Numbered from the stretch's first letter, positions 45,547-56,649 are shown. The stretch: 64,000 bases of DNA from Aplidium turbinatum (GCA_918807975.1 OU964924.1:7576501-7640500); one strand, 5' to 3'. Made by a program: numbers and translations. The notes: generated by a model from the letters alone, not told the origin.

Positions 45547-46377
45547 CAGGGTAGTCCAAACCCTCACACTCGGGCCGCATGCGGCCCGCGTGAAGCTTTT
45601 GTGCGGCCCGCGAATACTTTGTGCATGCCGGAATTATTAGTGTTAAATCCAAAGTTTAAAAATACACCTACGTTTTATAAATACATTACCTTCACCACAA
45701 CCCTAAATAAGTCGCGCATAATCGGGTCAATAGGTAACTATGAGGGAACAATGTCGGTTTGTGACGCGTTATTTTGCTTTTGTTACTAGCACTTTCTCCG
45801 TTATGAAGGCACTTTCTCCGTTATGAAATGATTAAAAAGCGACACAGAACAGAATAGCCGATGAAACCCTGGATGCCTGCTTACGTCTGTCGACCACTGA
45901 ATTTACACCAGAGATCGACACTATATGCAAAAGCAAAAAATTGTTTTGGTTTGCTAATTTGTTAATGTGTTATGTATCGCATCTTTTTTACTAGCTGAAA
46001 ATCACTTTTTGAGTTGCAAGCAGAGATTAAAAACTTAGTGAGTTAGACGTGCAGCAAAACATTAGGTCGATCAGAACAGAAAACTCAGTCCTTTCATTGC
46101 AACTGTATTTTGTCAACGACAAGATTTGTTAATGTTCATAGCCTGTGAACAATAAGAATGTAGCTAAAACAGATCGAAATCTATAGAAAAGAAGATCAAA
46201 ATCGCAACCTAATTAAGTTTTTATTTAACGTTTCTACTGATCATTTCTGCAACGCCTAATCATTTTTGCAACGCCTGATCATTTCAGCAACACCTAATCA
46301 TTTCTCACTATGCGACCCGTGAAGTTTTTCTCAGATCCTAATGTGGCCCTTCATGTTCGCAGTCTTGGACCACCATG
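45547..46377. mobile_element. Non-autonomous hAT, 831 bp
   Basis: Termini CAGGGTAGTCC and GGACCACCATG are inverted with two mismatches. An 8-bp duplication with one mismatch flanks them (GGCTATTT at 45539-45546, AGCTATTT at 46378-46385). Subterminal CGGGCCGCATGCGGCCCGCG is a palindrome common in such elements. It contains a small tandem repeat at 46239-46306. Confidence 0.78.
46239..46306 (+). repeat. 18-bp tandem repeat inside hAT
   Basis: About four copies of ATCATTTCTGCAACGCCT with small changes. Confidence 0.75.
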
Positions 46378-46625
46378 AGCTATTTAATCGTATCTTTGCT
46401 ATTTTTTTACTTTTTCTAAATTTGTGCGGTCATACTGAGCCAGTTTCCTGTAATTTTGCTTTGCTGAATTTTTTATAGCACCATTTTTTTTTAATGTTTT
46501 TGAAGACTCACAAAACAAAAGTTCAGGAAACTTGTCACTTTTTGAAATTTTTTTTTGTGTTACGGTATGAAGTTTCATCACCCTTGCAAGTGTTAATTGT
46601 AATTGTAGGTTGAGGTAATTAGAGG

Positions 46626-47998
46626 TTGAGAACATTGGTGAAATTAAATGATATGCAGTTTGGATTTATGCCAGGAAAAGGTACAGTGGATGCTCTGTTT
46701 ATATTGAGAAGAATGCAGGAGGAATACCGAGAGAAGCAGAGAAAACTATATATGTGTTTCGTCGACTTAGAAAAGGCATTTGACAGAGTACCAAGGAAAG
46801 TGATGGAGTGGGCAATGAGGAAAAGAGGTATACCGGAGGTATTAGTGAGAGCTGTGATGTCTATGTCTAAGGATGCAAGAACAAAAGTGAGAGTTAGATC
46901 AAATTATTTAAACGAGTTTTTTGTGAAGGTTGGTGTACACCAAGGATCAGTTTTGTCACCTCTGATATTTGCTATTGTGGTTGACGTTGTAACTGAAGGA
47001 GTGAGGGAGGGCTTATTGAGTGAAATTTTGTATGCAGACGACCTGGTCTTGACAAGTAATAGTATGGAGGGACTGGAGAGAAAGTTTGAGAAATGGAAAG
47101 AAGCATTTGAAACCAAGGGTATGAAGGTGAATCTTGAAAAAACAAAAGTGATGGTGAGTGGAGCAGAAGGAACAGTTGCTGAGAGCAAAGTAGATCCCTG
47201 TGGAATATGTGGCAAGAGAGTGATGAGAAATTCAATGCAATGCAAGGAATGTGGAAAGTGGGTACATGCAAGATGTGCTAATGTCAAGAGAGCCGCAACA
47301 AGATTGGCGAAGTGTTTTGTTTGTGGGAAATGCAGTAAAAGAAGGAATGAAGTGGAAGGCCATGATGATGAGTTCTGCCATGGCGTAGAAACAGTGACAG
47401 ACTTCTGTTATCTGGGTGATCGGATAAATGGAAGACAAGGGCAAGATTGGGCTGGGCAAAGTTCAGGGAATGTGGGGAAATGTTGTATGGCAGAAAATTC
47501 TCACTAAGGATGAAAGGGAAAGTATATCGGAGCTGTGTGCGGCCTGCAATGCTATATGGTAGTGAGACATGGATATTGAAAGAGAGTGAAATGGCAATCC
47601 TAAGAACGGAAAGGTCAATGGTGAGAGCAATGTGTGGGGTGAAAACGAGAAGGGAAAAAAGGACTGAAGAATTGTTGGATATGCTAGAGATGAGAGAGAC
47701 CATAGACCAACTGGCAAGGGCAAATGGAGTAAGATGGTATGGACATGTGATAAGGAGGGAGGAAGGAAGTTTTCTTAGAAAGGCACTAGATCTAAAAGTG
47801 GATGGGAAGAGGAAACGCGGTCGTCCAAGAAGAACGTGGAAACAACAAGTGAAGGATGAATTTAAAAAAGTCGGACTGAAGGAGGAAGATGCAAGGGACA
47901 GGGTGAAATGGAGAAAAGGGATTAAAACAATTGCTGCGCAGAAACAATCGGCCACCCCCACTAGTGGGGAACAAATTGACGATGGATTATGATGATGA
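46626..47998 (+). mobile_element. 5'-truncated LINE with PHD-like finger
   Basis: The first frame (46626-47507) starts inside the reverse transcriptase palm: FVDLEKAFDRVPRKV, VHQGSVLSP and the catalytic YADDLVL. It continues to a Cys-rich PHD-like finger (CGICGKRV...CKECGKWVHARC). The second frame (47447-47992) carries the C-terminal region (SCVRPAMLYGSETW, GVRWYGHVIRREEG, KRKRGRPRRTWK). One deletion/frameshift near 47420-47450 separates them, so it is inactive. It ends in a short ATGATGATGAT tail. The endonuclease and 5' RT are missing. Confidence 0.9.
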
Positions 47999-48070
47999 TT
48001 TCACAAAAAAAAAAAATTCTATCTTGCTTCTAGGATTGGTGGCTGTGCAAGTTTAAGATAGTGGTAACAC

Positions 48071-49139
48071 TGTTTTGATTGAATCTTTATTCTCGGATTG
48101 GGAAAGCTTCTTGCAGAGCTTAATCCTGGCAGTTTCGCATACCGGTACTTGTAGAGCAGTGGTTCTCAACCGGGGGTCCGCGGACCCCAAGGGGTCCGTG
48201 AAGCGATTTCCGGGGGTCCGCGAAAGTTTCCGAGTTTTCAACATGACGGATAAATTAAGAAATTTAAAAATTGTTTGTGCTTGGTCTATGTATTAGCCTA
48301 CAGTGATTTTTAAACTGTAAGTCGCAACGCACTGGTGCGTCGTTTGAAATTGCTAAGGACATTGCACAAAGGTTTGGTTTCTTAACTAAAATATCATATA
48401 AATTACTTAAACCTTTTAATAAGGCTATGTTGACTATGTTCAACTAAATTCTTTTAAGACAACAGATTGTTGATCAATGATTAATTTAAAAATACAAACG
48501 TTAGTCAGCAGTCTATCACCACTCACAGTTTTGCAATGACTGTGATTATAACGAATTAATATTGATTTCAAATGAAAAAAGGGAGAAATTCTTTGTAACA
48601 GTCGCAAGTATTCTATTAACTTTTGATAAAAGTTATAGAAAAATATCAAATGAGCATATAGCTTACCGATGTTTGATCCTGTGTGCCAACATATACCGGT
48701 AGCTCATAAGTCATAACATAATTTCGTCAATCTCATCAGTCGTCAAGTGCGTTGCGAATTCAGCAAATTCTTTTAAGTGTGTTGCTTTGAAACTTATGTA
48801 ACATATGATTCCATAAGGAAACGCGATATACCAACATTTCAAATTGAAATTTTTAGGGGTCCGCGACCGCTTCGAAGACACCAAAAGGGGTCCACCAAGA
48901 CAAAAAGGTTGAGAACCACTGTTGTAGAGGCTTTGAATCACTGACGCAGGCCCAGTCACCGAGATTGACAGTTTGTAGTTTCCGATTGTTGTTGCTGGGG
49001 AATTATTCCATCTATTAGATGCCGCTGAATGGAGAGCAGTTTTTAACGTGCGTTGCTCAAGCGCACACCCCGAGAGTCGAACAAGCGCCGCCGCTTGATC
49101 TTGAAGCTTCTTCGTTCCAGAAATGACGCTAATTAATTG
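48071..49139 (-). repeat. SINE-like repeat E with tRNA-like head, split by hAT
   Basis: The minus-strand order is a head with a B-box-like TTGTTCGACTCTCGG (about 49060-49080), CTGCTCTCCATTCAGCGGC, GTCAATCTCGGTGACTGG, then, after the hAT gap, AACTGCCAGGATTAAGC and the end AGAATAAAGATTC. It lies inside repeat B. Confidence 0.6.
48157..48921. mobile_element. Non-autonomous hAT, 765 bp
   Basis: Ends CAGTGGTTCTCAACC and GGTTGAGAACCACTG are perfect inverted repeats. A perfect 8-bp duplication, TTGTAGAG, flanks them (48149-48156 and 48922-48929). Subterminal GGGGTCCGCGGACCCC is palindromic. There is no transposase frame. Confidence 0.93.
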
Positions 49140-49406
49140 AGCTTATCAATGTATACTTTAAACTTGGGTTTTGCCATCTTTCCCTTTTGTTGGTGTCAAA
49201 TTTGTATGTTTACTTTACCGTTGTGTACATGTTTTCACCGGCAGCAAAAAATAAAATTGAAGTCTGGTCGCTTAAGTGTTAGTTGCTCTTTATTCCACTC
49301 TATTTCAAATACCAACAGGTTAGCAAAAGCATATTGACCCAACCCAACTAAAGACACAAACTACCGGTAAGAAAAATAATTACAATAAAAAATGGCAGCT
49401 CTTACC

Positions 49407-50444
49407 CAGGGTTGCCAGATTGATAAAACAAAAAAGGCCAAATGCATCCCCAAAAAAGGCCAAATTATAGAAAAAAAGGCCAAACCTGAGGTTTTGTTCT
49501 CTTTATTGAAATCAGTGGTGTTTTTGCACTTACTTTCAACAACAAATTAGATAATATTTACCCAGTTTCTATTGTTCTACATGTTATCTGTTAAAGAAGA
49601 ATCGCTTAGTAAAATTCCTGAAAAAATGCAATCCATAAAATACAAACAGATAGGTATGGAAACAATTAAAATACAACTGAAATATGCATACAACATTAGG
49701 CTAAGCGTCATCCTGTAGACTAAAAAGCCATTAACGTCCACCAGTGAGACCTAGGTGACTAGTGAGAAGGAGTTAATATTGGCATATCACTTAATGCAAT
49801 ATGAAATAGTATATATATACAATATTTATACCCAATATAATTACTTGTAGGCTACATTAAACACCCAACACTGCAAAATCAAAGAAATCAATTGCATTTA
49901 TGTCCAACATCTTTCCACAATGAACACTCCTAATTATAGGAAAGCTAGCGCCTCTGCCATTTCGTTACTGCTAGTTTCACCATAAACAATATCAGATGTG
50001 AAATGCCTTATCATTATGGCACTGCCATCAAAGTTTGTGCAACATTTTCCATTCAGCAGCCTGTCCGTTTGTATTCGGAAAATCGTTTCCAAAAGCTCAG
50101 TCTGGATTTTGTTTCGTGTTTATTTTCACTGCAGTAAGTAATAAAAAAATCCTCTCTACTACTGCATTACTGACAGGGATGCAGAGACATGTTAAAGCAT
50201 AGCTAGCAAGGTCTTTGAAATGGGCATGATGTAAAACGCTACACCAAAACTTTTCACTGTTGCTAGGGATAACCAAAAGAACTATGAAAACCAAAAGAAA
50301 AAAAGGCCAAACAAATGCCAATCGGGAAACTAAAAAAGGCCAAAAAAAGGCCAAGCGGCCAAACAAAAATTGTCCAGCCAAACACTTTTCAAAAAGGCCA
50401 AATTTCTGACATTTGGCCGTAAAAAGGCCAATCTGGCAACCCTG
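49407..50444 (-). mobile_element. hAT element (CAGGGTTGCC family), 1038 bp
   Basis: Perfect 14-bp inverted ends, CAGGGTTGCCAGAT and its complement, with a perfect 8-bp duplication CTCTTACC (49399-49406 and 50445-50452). Many GGCCAAA words sit near both ends. On the minus strand at 50097-50280 a remnant of the hAT dimerisation domain reads FKDLASYALTCLCIPVSNAV followed by VERIF. It is an internal-deletion derivative. Confidence 0.93.
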
Positions 50445-50744
50445 CTCTTACCTCCACAGCAGACGAAGCAAAAAGACAGAGCGGGAGAGCGAGCAACAAA
50501 ATGCGAACAACGTGTGCTCGAAAATCAACCGAGCGTGAAACAATTTAAATCATTTAAGAAAGGGAGTCGAGTTTCTAACAGTTTTTTTGTTTTTTGTTTT
50601 GTTATCTTTATGCTGCATTGCGGGAAAGCGGACTTGAGCGCTATGCATCGGTGTACGCCTTCCGACGTACACTTGACCCACGCTGCAGCCGAATGCAATG
50701 TCTGTTTTCGGTTGTCTACTCTACTTATGACTGAAACTTGGTAC

Positions 50745-50905
50745 TACCCATTAGCCTACTCTAAATCAATCACTGAGTAGAGGCAATTATCGTAAAGTTT
50801 CTTGCCCAGAGAAACAACAGCAAGTGTGGGTGGCAGGAGTCGAACATGCAGGCTCTCGACTGCGAGTTTGTATAGAATCTATAGATCAATGGCTATGGAG
50901 TGTAT
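50745..50905 (-). repeat. tRNA-related SINE
   Basis: On the minus strand a B-box-like ATGTTCGACTCCTGCC is followed by TTTCTCTGGGCAAGAAACTT, the conserved-core sequence of a widespread deuterostome SINE type. The head is degenerate. Confidence 0.55.
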
Positions 50906-50995
50906 TAATTTGCATGTGAACTGGCAGTCATAAGTTCAATATCCTGTCGGATCATATCAAAAACCTATTGAAAAATGGTACTTAACAACGGGATA

Positions 50996-51107
50996 GATTC
51001 AATTCAATTTTATTTTACATTGTTGCCGCGAACATGTAGAGAACGATAAAGTAGGCTAAATACACAAATTAGGCAATAACAAAAAGCAAAGATGACAAAA
51101 CCAAACC
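50996..51107 (-). repeat. Dispersed repeat B, 3' end, minus copy
   Basis: TTCAATTTTATTTTACATTG and GCGAACATGTAGAGAACGAT are the reverse of the 27770-27860 sequence. Confidence 0.65.
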
Positions 51108-51232
51108 TTTTTTTGTTGTAGGATATCACAAGCGCAAGTTGAAAACCACTGAAACAAATCCACTGAACTTCATTTTTTAACAACACAGTGTTTCATTCCG
51201 CATCTCCAGATCCAGCCACTACGAAGTTGGTC
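51106..51232 (+). pseudogene. Decayed copy of the 59.5-kb terminal exon
   Basis: Bases from TTGTTGTAGGATATCACAAG through CTACGAAGTTGGTC match 59520-59637, including the acceptor. Relative to that exon it has an in-frame TAA and an extra AGATCC-like stretch, and it stops where repeat C begins. It is therefore a broken partial duplicate. Confidence 0.8.
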
Positions 51233-51720
51233 AAGTCAAGTCAATTTATTTTGTTTCAACAGCGCCATATATTAACAAACAAGCAGAGTAAACGTAATTG
51301 TCAAAACAATGCATTGTACAACTGTTGGTTAGATTATGGCGCAGTCAGGTTGGTAGCGAAAGACCATAAGCAGTCATCTAGTCAGCCACCACCCTATAAC
51401 AATAAGTCTAACTACACATTCATAGGCTACACACTAGTGTGCAGAGGCAGGCACACTACTTCAATGAATAAAAAGAGTTCGCCACTGCGATTGAGAAACA
51501 ACTGCTGTTAGTTTGAATCTCCATTCTTAGACTGAGTAAGCCGAGGATAAAGACTCAAACCAGCTACCAAGAATTAATCAACGACCAATATGTGGTTGTG
51601 TGCTAGAATAGCCTACAGCACTTGCGAAAGTTTTCCTGAAATAACGGGGGAAAACGTGAATACCACCACCGAATTGCAACAATTATTATGTAAAACATAC
51701 AAAAACAAGATAATTTGATA
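51226..51720 (+). repeat. Dispersed repeats C and D, copy 2
   Basis: It matches 27173-27505 and then 27866-27995 without the 360-bp stretch between them, so it represents the uninterrupted arrangement. Confidence 0.8.
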
Positions 51721-51731
51721 CTATACTGTAG

Positions 51732-52528
51732 AGCAGGGCTTCCCAAACTTTTTTGCTCGCGATCCCTTGTGATTAAAATGATGAACAGTGCGAAATATCC
51801 ATTTGTGATATTTATTAAAAAGCTTAGATCAAACGAAAAACAATTTACCGGCACTCAGTTCAGTTTGTTTTTATTTTTTATTTGTTTCTGACTCTCACTA
51901 CGAAGCGTATGGGTAGGAAACTAAACAAAAAAGCAAACACATTTATTCGGTGTGATGGGTGTGTCACCAGGTTTTTTTTAAGGTTTGGTTTGGGTGACCG
52001 CTAAGTAGTTTTAAGAGACCGCAAGTGTTTCATTTAGATACCAAAAAATAGCCAAAAAATAGCCATAACTACATACAATCAACGCAACATAAAATGAATT
52101 ATTTGACAAAGCACAGCTTAAAGGATTGTGACATCGACCAAACAGCTTGCCCAACACGGCCGCCAAACAAGTTTGCTGTACAATCAAACAAAGTGTGCTT
52201 GTTGGCTTCTGCTTGTTATGTTTCCACACGTAAAAACTGATCATTATGCGCCATAAATCAGAAATAAACATTGACGAGTATCGAAGGTGCACTTCTTTTG
52301 TGAATAACTCTTTGATTCAGCTGTTAGCTGTACCTCCACTTATTCTTTTTTTCCGGACGTGAACTATTGATCGTAGGCTATATTCGTATTATCGACAAGA
52401 CATAGAGAGAAACAACAATTAGCCTACTTTTCTACTGTAGTTGCAAGTCTAAATTTTGGGAAACCGCTGGAGAAATTTGGGGGACCGTTTCGGTCCCCCA
52501 AAACACCTTAAAAAACACTGGGTGTGAC
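51732..52528. mobile_element. Probable DNA-transposon debris
   Basis: CAGGGCTTCCCAAACTTTT at 51735 is a hAT-like end. Further in, CACCAGGTTTTTTTTAAGG (about 51966) and CCTTAAAAAACACTGGGTG (about 52508) form an inverted pair, with GGGACCGTTTCGGTCCCC palindromic sequence near the latter. There is no clean target duplication. Confidence 0.4.
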
Positions 52529-52567
52529 TGCCTTCTGCTACAAAGCAAGTCCACCCGTGGTTCAATG

Positions 52568-53490
52568 CAGTGTTGTACGCGTCAATGAAATAACTTGACG
52601 GCGTCAGCGTCAGCGCGAATTGCCTAAGAACTTTACGGCGTAAATTACTGCGTCAGCTCTAAAACAAATTGACGGCGTCAGCGTCAGCGCTAATTTCTAG
52701 AGCTATTTTAGCCAGGGTCTCACAAAACTGAAGTATTTCAACCAAGTGTAGGCTAACAACAGCTATAAATAAAGAGCAGATTTTATGTTTTGAGACTGTA
52801 TTGTAATTAGCTGCTTTACCTTATTAGCTATTTCTTTGTAGAACTAGAAACACAAGCATTTCAAAACGTTTGTCTGACAATCTGCTGCGTTTGGGTCCTT
52901 TCCAAGCGAAAACATTCGTTTTACAGCAGCGCTGAATGGTATTGGTGTGTTGTATTTCAAAAACAAATCTTGAAAACGTTTACTCAAAAAGGTATCACCA
53001 TTCCAAGCGTGCTGTGATGGTTTAGCATATATAAATCTTACTTTAACAAGGTCCACTGTACCAACATCGTTCTTTTCAAGGGCATAGAGCTCTTGAAATA
53101 AAGTTTCTTCAACCTCCGCGATGACATTCATTGATTTTTCGCTTTCTCTCTCTAATCTCTTGTTCTCGATACTGCTCACGATATGAGTGATCACCATGTG
53201 GCGAACTTCTTCCGCTTGTATTCCAGAAAGCCATTCCAACCAACGCGAAAGCGGGTAATTCGGATGAGTCGCGCGCTTGCCAGAATACATTGTGAAACTC
53301 CCATTGTGAAACGAACAAAAAATGACGCATAGCACTTGACGCTTAAATTCGGAAAAATAGTTGACGGCGCTATCACTTCCGTCAACTAAAAAATAAACTG
53401 ACGGCGCTAGCCTCAGCGCCAACAAAAAGTTGACGCCATCAAATGACGCCGTCAAATTGACGGCGAGGTGACTTTTGAAAGCCACCTCAC
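52568..53490 (-). mobile_element. hAT fragment with GACGGCGTCA subterminal repeats
   Basis: The left end is CAGTGTTGTACGCGTCA, with multiple TTGACGGCGTCAGCGTCAGC words near both sides (about 52592, 52668, 53400-53465). A 213-codon minus-strand frame (52844-53485) ends in a hAT dimerisation signature, KRFQDLFLKYNTPIPFSAAV then KRMFSLGKD. Its N-terminal part is probably not authentic. The right terminus is not found. Confidence 0.65.
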
Positions 53491-53519
53491 TTCGCGATGC
53501 AGTAAAAGAGTTTTTAACT

Positions 53520-54950
53520 TTTTAACTTTTGAGTTTAATGGTTCCTCAGTCTAGTATGCACTGCTTATGTAATAATTAGGGCAACCAATTTTTTGACCTA
53601 AAAACTTGAAATTTTGACTTTATAAGTTACAAATTTTGACCTAATTTTGACCAATAGCTTTCTGCGTTTGCAACCCAAATGCGAAATATAAAGCATATTA
53701 GAAATCAAACCGTTAGGTAAGGATATCTTCTTTTCTAATGAAATATGAGAAAAATGTGGAAGACTCAAGGACACCACATCTAACGAACAGTGAACAGGTA
53801 TAATGAAAGTCACTCGAAAAACTGCAAAAGATAAATATGGAGATTCTTTAAATGTCCCGAAATTACTGAGAGGGTTCTGCACTATTATACTTTAACATCA
53901 AGTAATGTTTCACATTATCGCCTTTGAAGTTCCTGTCTCTCGCCAAATTTTTTCCTAAAATAGAGAAATACAGAAGTTGCTTGGGAGTTCCTCAGCAGGC
54001 TATAAAAATGTGGTGAAATATCATCTCGTCCCATTTTCACAATGCACTTGATGTCATTTCTTGAGATTCTTGCTTGAATATATTTTCCAATTCGGCAGCC
54101 ATCAACACCAAAGTTAAGGGACCTCATTTTCTGGTAAGCTTTTTGAATGGTGTATCGGCTGTCTTCCATCTTCTGAATTGAATCGAACAGTGCGCTGTAC
54201 TGCTCCTCTATTTTGTACAAGGTGAGTAGCTAAATTGGGAGCTTTTACAGCATCTTGCGCACGCCGCAGCAAGACACCACCATCATGGAAGCCTTCCACA
54301 ATATTTCTTATTTCCGGTAGACTTCTTGAATAATAGAAAGCAGCTTTCAACCAAGGGCCCATCTAGTTACATTTGGCTGTGGAGGTTGGCCAATGGAAGT
54401 AAAACTAGCTTTTCTTGACCTGTTTTTAATGGTCACTGCTTTAACCCTGGCAACCAACTCATCAACAGCAGGGTAGTTGGCTAATATTCAATCGTCAGTA
54501 GTGGGCGAAACAAGATTATTACCTCAGAAATTGCAACAAATCGATTATTACGTCAGAATAGCAACAGAAATTGCAACAAAAAATCAGTATCTGTGTAGCT
54601 TTAATAAAATATCAATAGAGAGAAGAAAAACTACATTAAAAGACAATTTTGACCTAACCATGAATTTTGACTTTTTTTTTACTTAATAACTTTGAAACCT
54701 CTCTTCGTGTCATCCGGAAATTTAGTTTGTGGACGTTTTATAAACTTTGAACAAGGCAGAAAAATTTTGACTTTATTGACTTTTGGTTGCCCTAGTAATA
54801 ATACATAGAGATTTTACTACAGGAACAATGAATGATTCAACAAGCAACTTTTTTGATCCAACAAAGAGCAATATGACGTCATACGCGTCATATAAGTTCT
54901 TTTGCCTCTCTCCGATGAGATCTTGATCGGAGTATTGGCGTTCCTGAAGC
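53520..54950 (+). pseudogene. Duplicated 5' end of the membrane-protein gene, split by hAT
   Basis: 53530-53576 (GGTTCCTCAGTCTAGTATGC) and 54795-54950 together align with the reverse complement of about 33940-33775: leader, acceptor TTTTACTACAG, start codon and first codons (MNDSTSNF...SNMTSY). The match is very high, with an inserted CGCGTCATA-type stretch and frame loss so that the frame stops at a TGA near 54920. It ends where tRNA-like sequence begins. A hAT (53577-54794) separates the halves. Confidence 0.85.
53577..54794 (-). mobile_element. hAT element, 1218 bp, inside the gene duplicate
   Basis: Ends TAGGGCAACCAATTTT and TTTTGGTTGCCCTA, with a perfect 8-bp duplication GTAATAAT (53569-53576 and 54795-54802). 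ATTTTGACCTAA-type words repeat near both ends. Minus-strand remnants include GPWLKAAFYYSRSLPEIRNI (54300-54360), like the central hAT transposase. Broken frames only. Confidence 0.88.
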
Positions 54951-55022
54951 ACACTCCGAGAGCCGAACCAGCGCCGCGTGATCTTGAGCCGGGCGCATAA
55001 CCCCTGAGCTAACGGGGCGGAC
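54950..55022 (-). repeat. tRNA-like SINE head
   Basis: On the minus strand, GCCCCGTTAGCTCAGGGGTT reads as acceptor strand plus A box, and GCTGGTTCGGCTCTCGG as B box, at tRNA spacing. The 3' acceptor strand does not pair, so it is not a working tRNA gene. Confidence 0.55.
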
Positions 55023-55062
55023 AAATAATTTTAACAGTCGAATGTTTTCAGCTTAACTTTTC

Positions 55063-55345
55063 ACCTCATCAGGAATCTGAAAACATTTGTAAATGCTCAA
55101 CCCTGTTGTGTCCTGCCTTACCTGTCTGTGAGACAAAAAGCGAACTCTCTCACGAAACTATAATTTGGGTTTTGAAATAAAATTGGCCTGGACGAAATTT
55201 GCTTAAAATTGATATCAACAGAGCGCAACGGAAGTTCTTACATTTTATTGCGATATTTGCTGTGACTGCATGTGTTCTTTCTTCCTGGTGGCAGCTATGT
55301 ACTAATATTGCTACCCAACCTGCCTTCTTCCTAACTTTCGACTCC
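55063..55345 (-). repeat. Dispersed repeat G, copy 2
   Basis: Reverse complement of 28690-28935 with extra terminal sequence. The junction to AAGCTGAAAACATTCGACTG is continuous here, whereas in copy 1 it is separated by repeat A. Confidence 0.72.
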
Positions 55346-55483
55346 AGTTCCACATTTGTTGAGTGAACATTATATATCGCCAACAAGAGAAGGGTTCAAT
55401 TGTGATACGAAATAATCACTGCACACTCTAATACGTCTGTCCGATAAGTGGTTCGAAAATCAAAGGCCGAACCAAGTAGCGAA

Positions 55484-55740
55484 AATAATAATAATGTTAG
55501 TTTTTATATAGCGCTGTATCCATCGCAGAACGCGTTGCTCCTCATAGCGCTTTACAAAGCAGACAGTGTCAATGCAGCCGTATAGAGGCGCAACTGAATA
55601 CATTATTACCTGAATCCATTCCGTTGCTCAGTGCCAAGCAGAAATTAGATTCAGTACCATTTTTAAAAAGTCTTTGGTATGGCCCGACAAGGTATCGAGC
55701 CCAGGCCTGCCGCTTCAGAGGTGGGCGCACTAACCACTAA
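55484..55740 (-). repeat. tRNA-derived SINE with (TTA)n tail
   Basis: On the minus strand the head has TTAGTGGTTAGTGCGCCC (A box) and CCTGGGCTCGATACC (B box) at 55685-55740. The body contains AAAGCGCTATGAGGAGCAAC and the element ends in ATTATTATTATT at about 55484-55497. Confidence 0.78.
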
Positions 55741-56019
55741 ATAGAGAAAAAATAATGAAAGATTGTCGCTCAAGCGTGACCGTGCATCGCAATGACTACG
55801 TCACGATTGCGTCACAGTCTATGCTACAATACGGGGCAAATAGCTGGGCAATAATTTCGTGAACAACGTCATTCCTGCGTTAGATATGTATGTCATTCAA
55901 GAAGGATTGCAGGTAAAAAAAAAAGGTACAGCCCAATCTGAATAAACAGTTATGTGGTAGAGTAGAATTTTTTTGGTTTAGTTTATTTTGATTGCATCTA
56001 CTTGTTGGTGTGCAACGTC

Positions 56020-56420
56020 GTTTCTATCAAATGCTTCCCGGCCGTCGGGAAATTGACAGGATAAACACGTGTTTCGTCTGTGAGGTTAGGCTCAACAGTC
56101 AACAGTATCGTACCGGTACCTCTACTTCACGCACAATTTGTAGCAGGAACTATTGATTCGATACTGATCAGCCCAGAGTCATAGGCGAGCCACGTGTCTA
56201 CATGATAGCAAAATACATCATATCTATATTGATTCAATGTCTGCAGACGTTGAATCAATGTAAAAATGAAGGATTTTTTGTGTAGGTATCGCTATCAATT
56301 CTTGCTACACTCCACTGCCTAGAAACATTTGATGTTTGCAAAACTCAATTATTCGCTGTTTAAAAATGAGTGCTCGGCCTTGCTGTGCTGACGCTGGAAA
56401 GATCGCTCTTTCCACGGAGT
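56020..56420. repeat. Degenerate hammerhead-family repeat
   Basis: A minus-oriented decayed hammerhead lies at about 56063-56112 (GACGAAACACGTGTTTATC, with CTGTTGA in place of CTGATGA). A plus-oriented one lies at about 56160-56206 (CGATACTGATCAGCCC...AGGCGAGCCACGTGTCTA). They are again head to head. Further body fragments (TATCGCTATCAATTCTTGCT) follow at 56287. Core changes predict inactive ribozymes. Confidence 0.65.
56217..56285. repeat. Copy of the palindromic MITE
   Basis: It has a clean central palindrome, TTGATTCAATGTCTGCAGAC then GTTGAATCAA (56229-56258). It is inserted within the degenerate hammerhead repeat. Confidence 0.6.
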
Positions 56421-56649
56421 CGTTTCCATCAATCGGTTATTGTTATCGCTCTTCATTTTATGTGACATTGTTACTATTGCTGTGCGTTACATTTTTGTAA
56501 TATTTATTGAACGAACCATTTTTGAATGGTTCATTCAATAAATCGAATACAGCCCTCGAATACAGCTCTAGTGTTGTATTCGAGGGTATACGCAGTATAC
56601 TCTCTGCTTTTTTCGAGCAATTATAGTATACCATCTGGTTTTTCGAAGT

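Larger units (their letters stand above)
46515..49262 (+). repeat. Dispersed repeat B, split by later inserts
   Basis: The pieces 46515-46620, about 48010-48070 and 49140-49262 align in order with the uninterrupted copy at 27540-27865. The gaps are filled by a LINE and by SINE-like repeat E, the latter itself carrying a hAT. Confidence 0.65.

Noticed and set aside
46904-47961. Long minus-strand open frames opposite the LINE
   Set aside because: Shadows of the plus-strand reverse transcriptase frames; they are Leu/Ser/Pro-rich and have no motif.
52844-53485. 213-codon frame as a host gene
   Set aside because: Its C-terminus is a hAT dimerisation motif and it lies between transposon-like repeats; the N-terminal part runs through subterminal repeat sequence.
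54950-55022. Possible functional tRNA gene
   Set aside because: A and B boxes are present but the acceptor stem does not close; better read as a SINE head.
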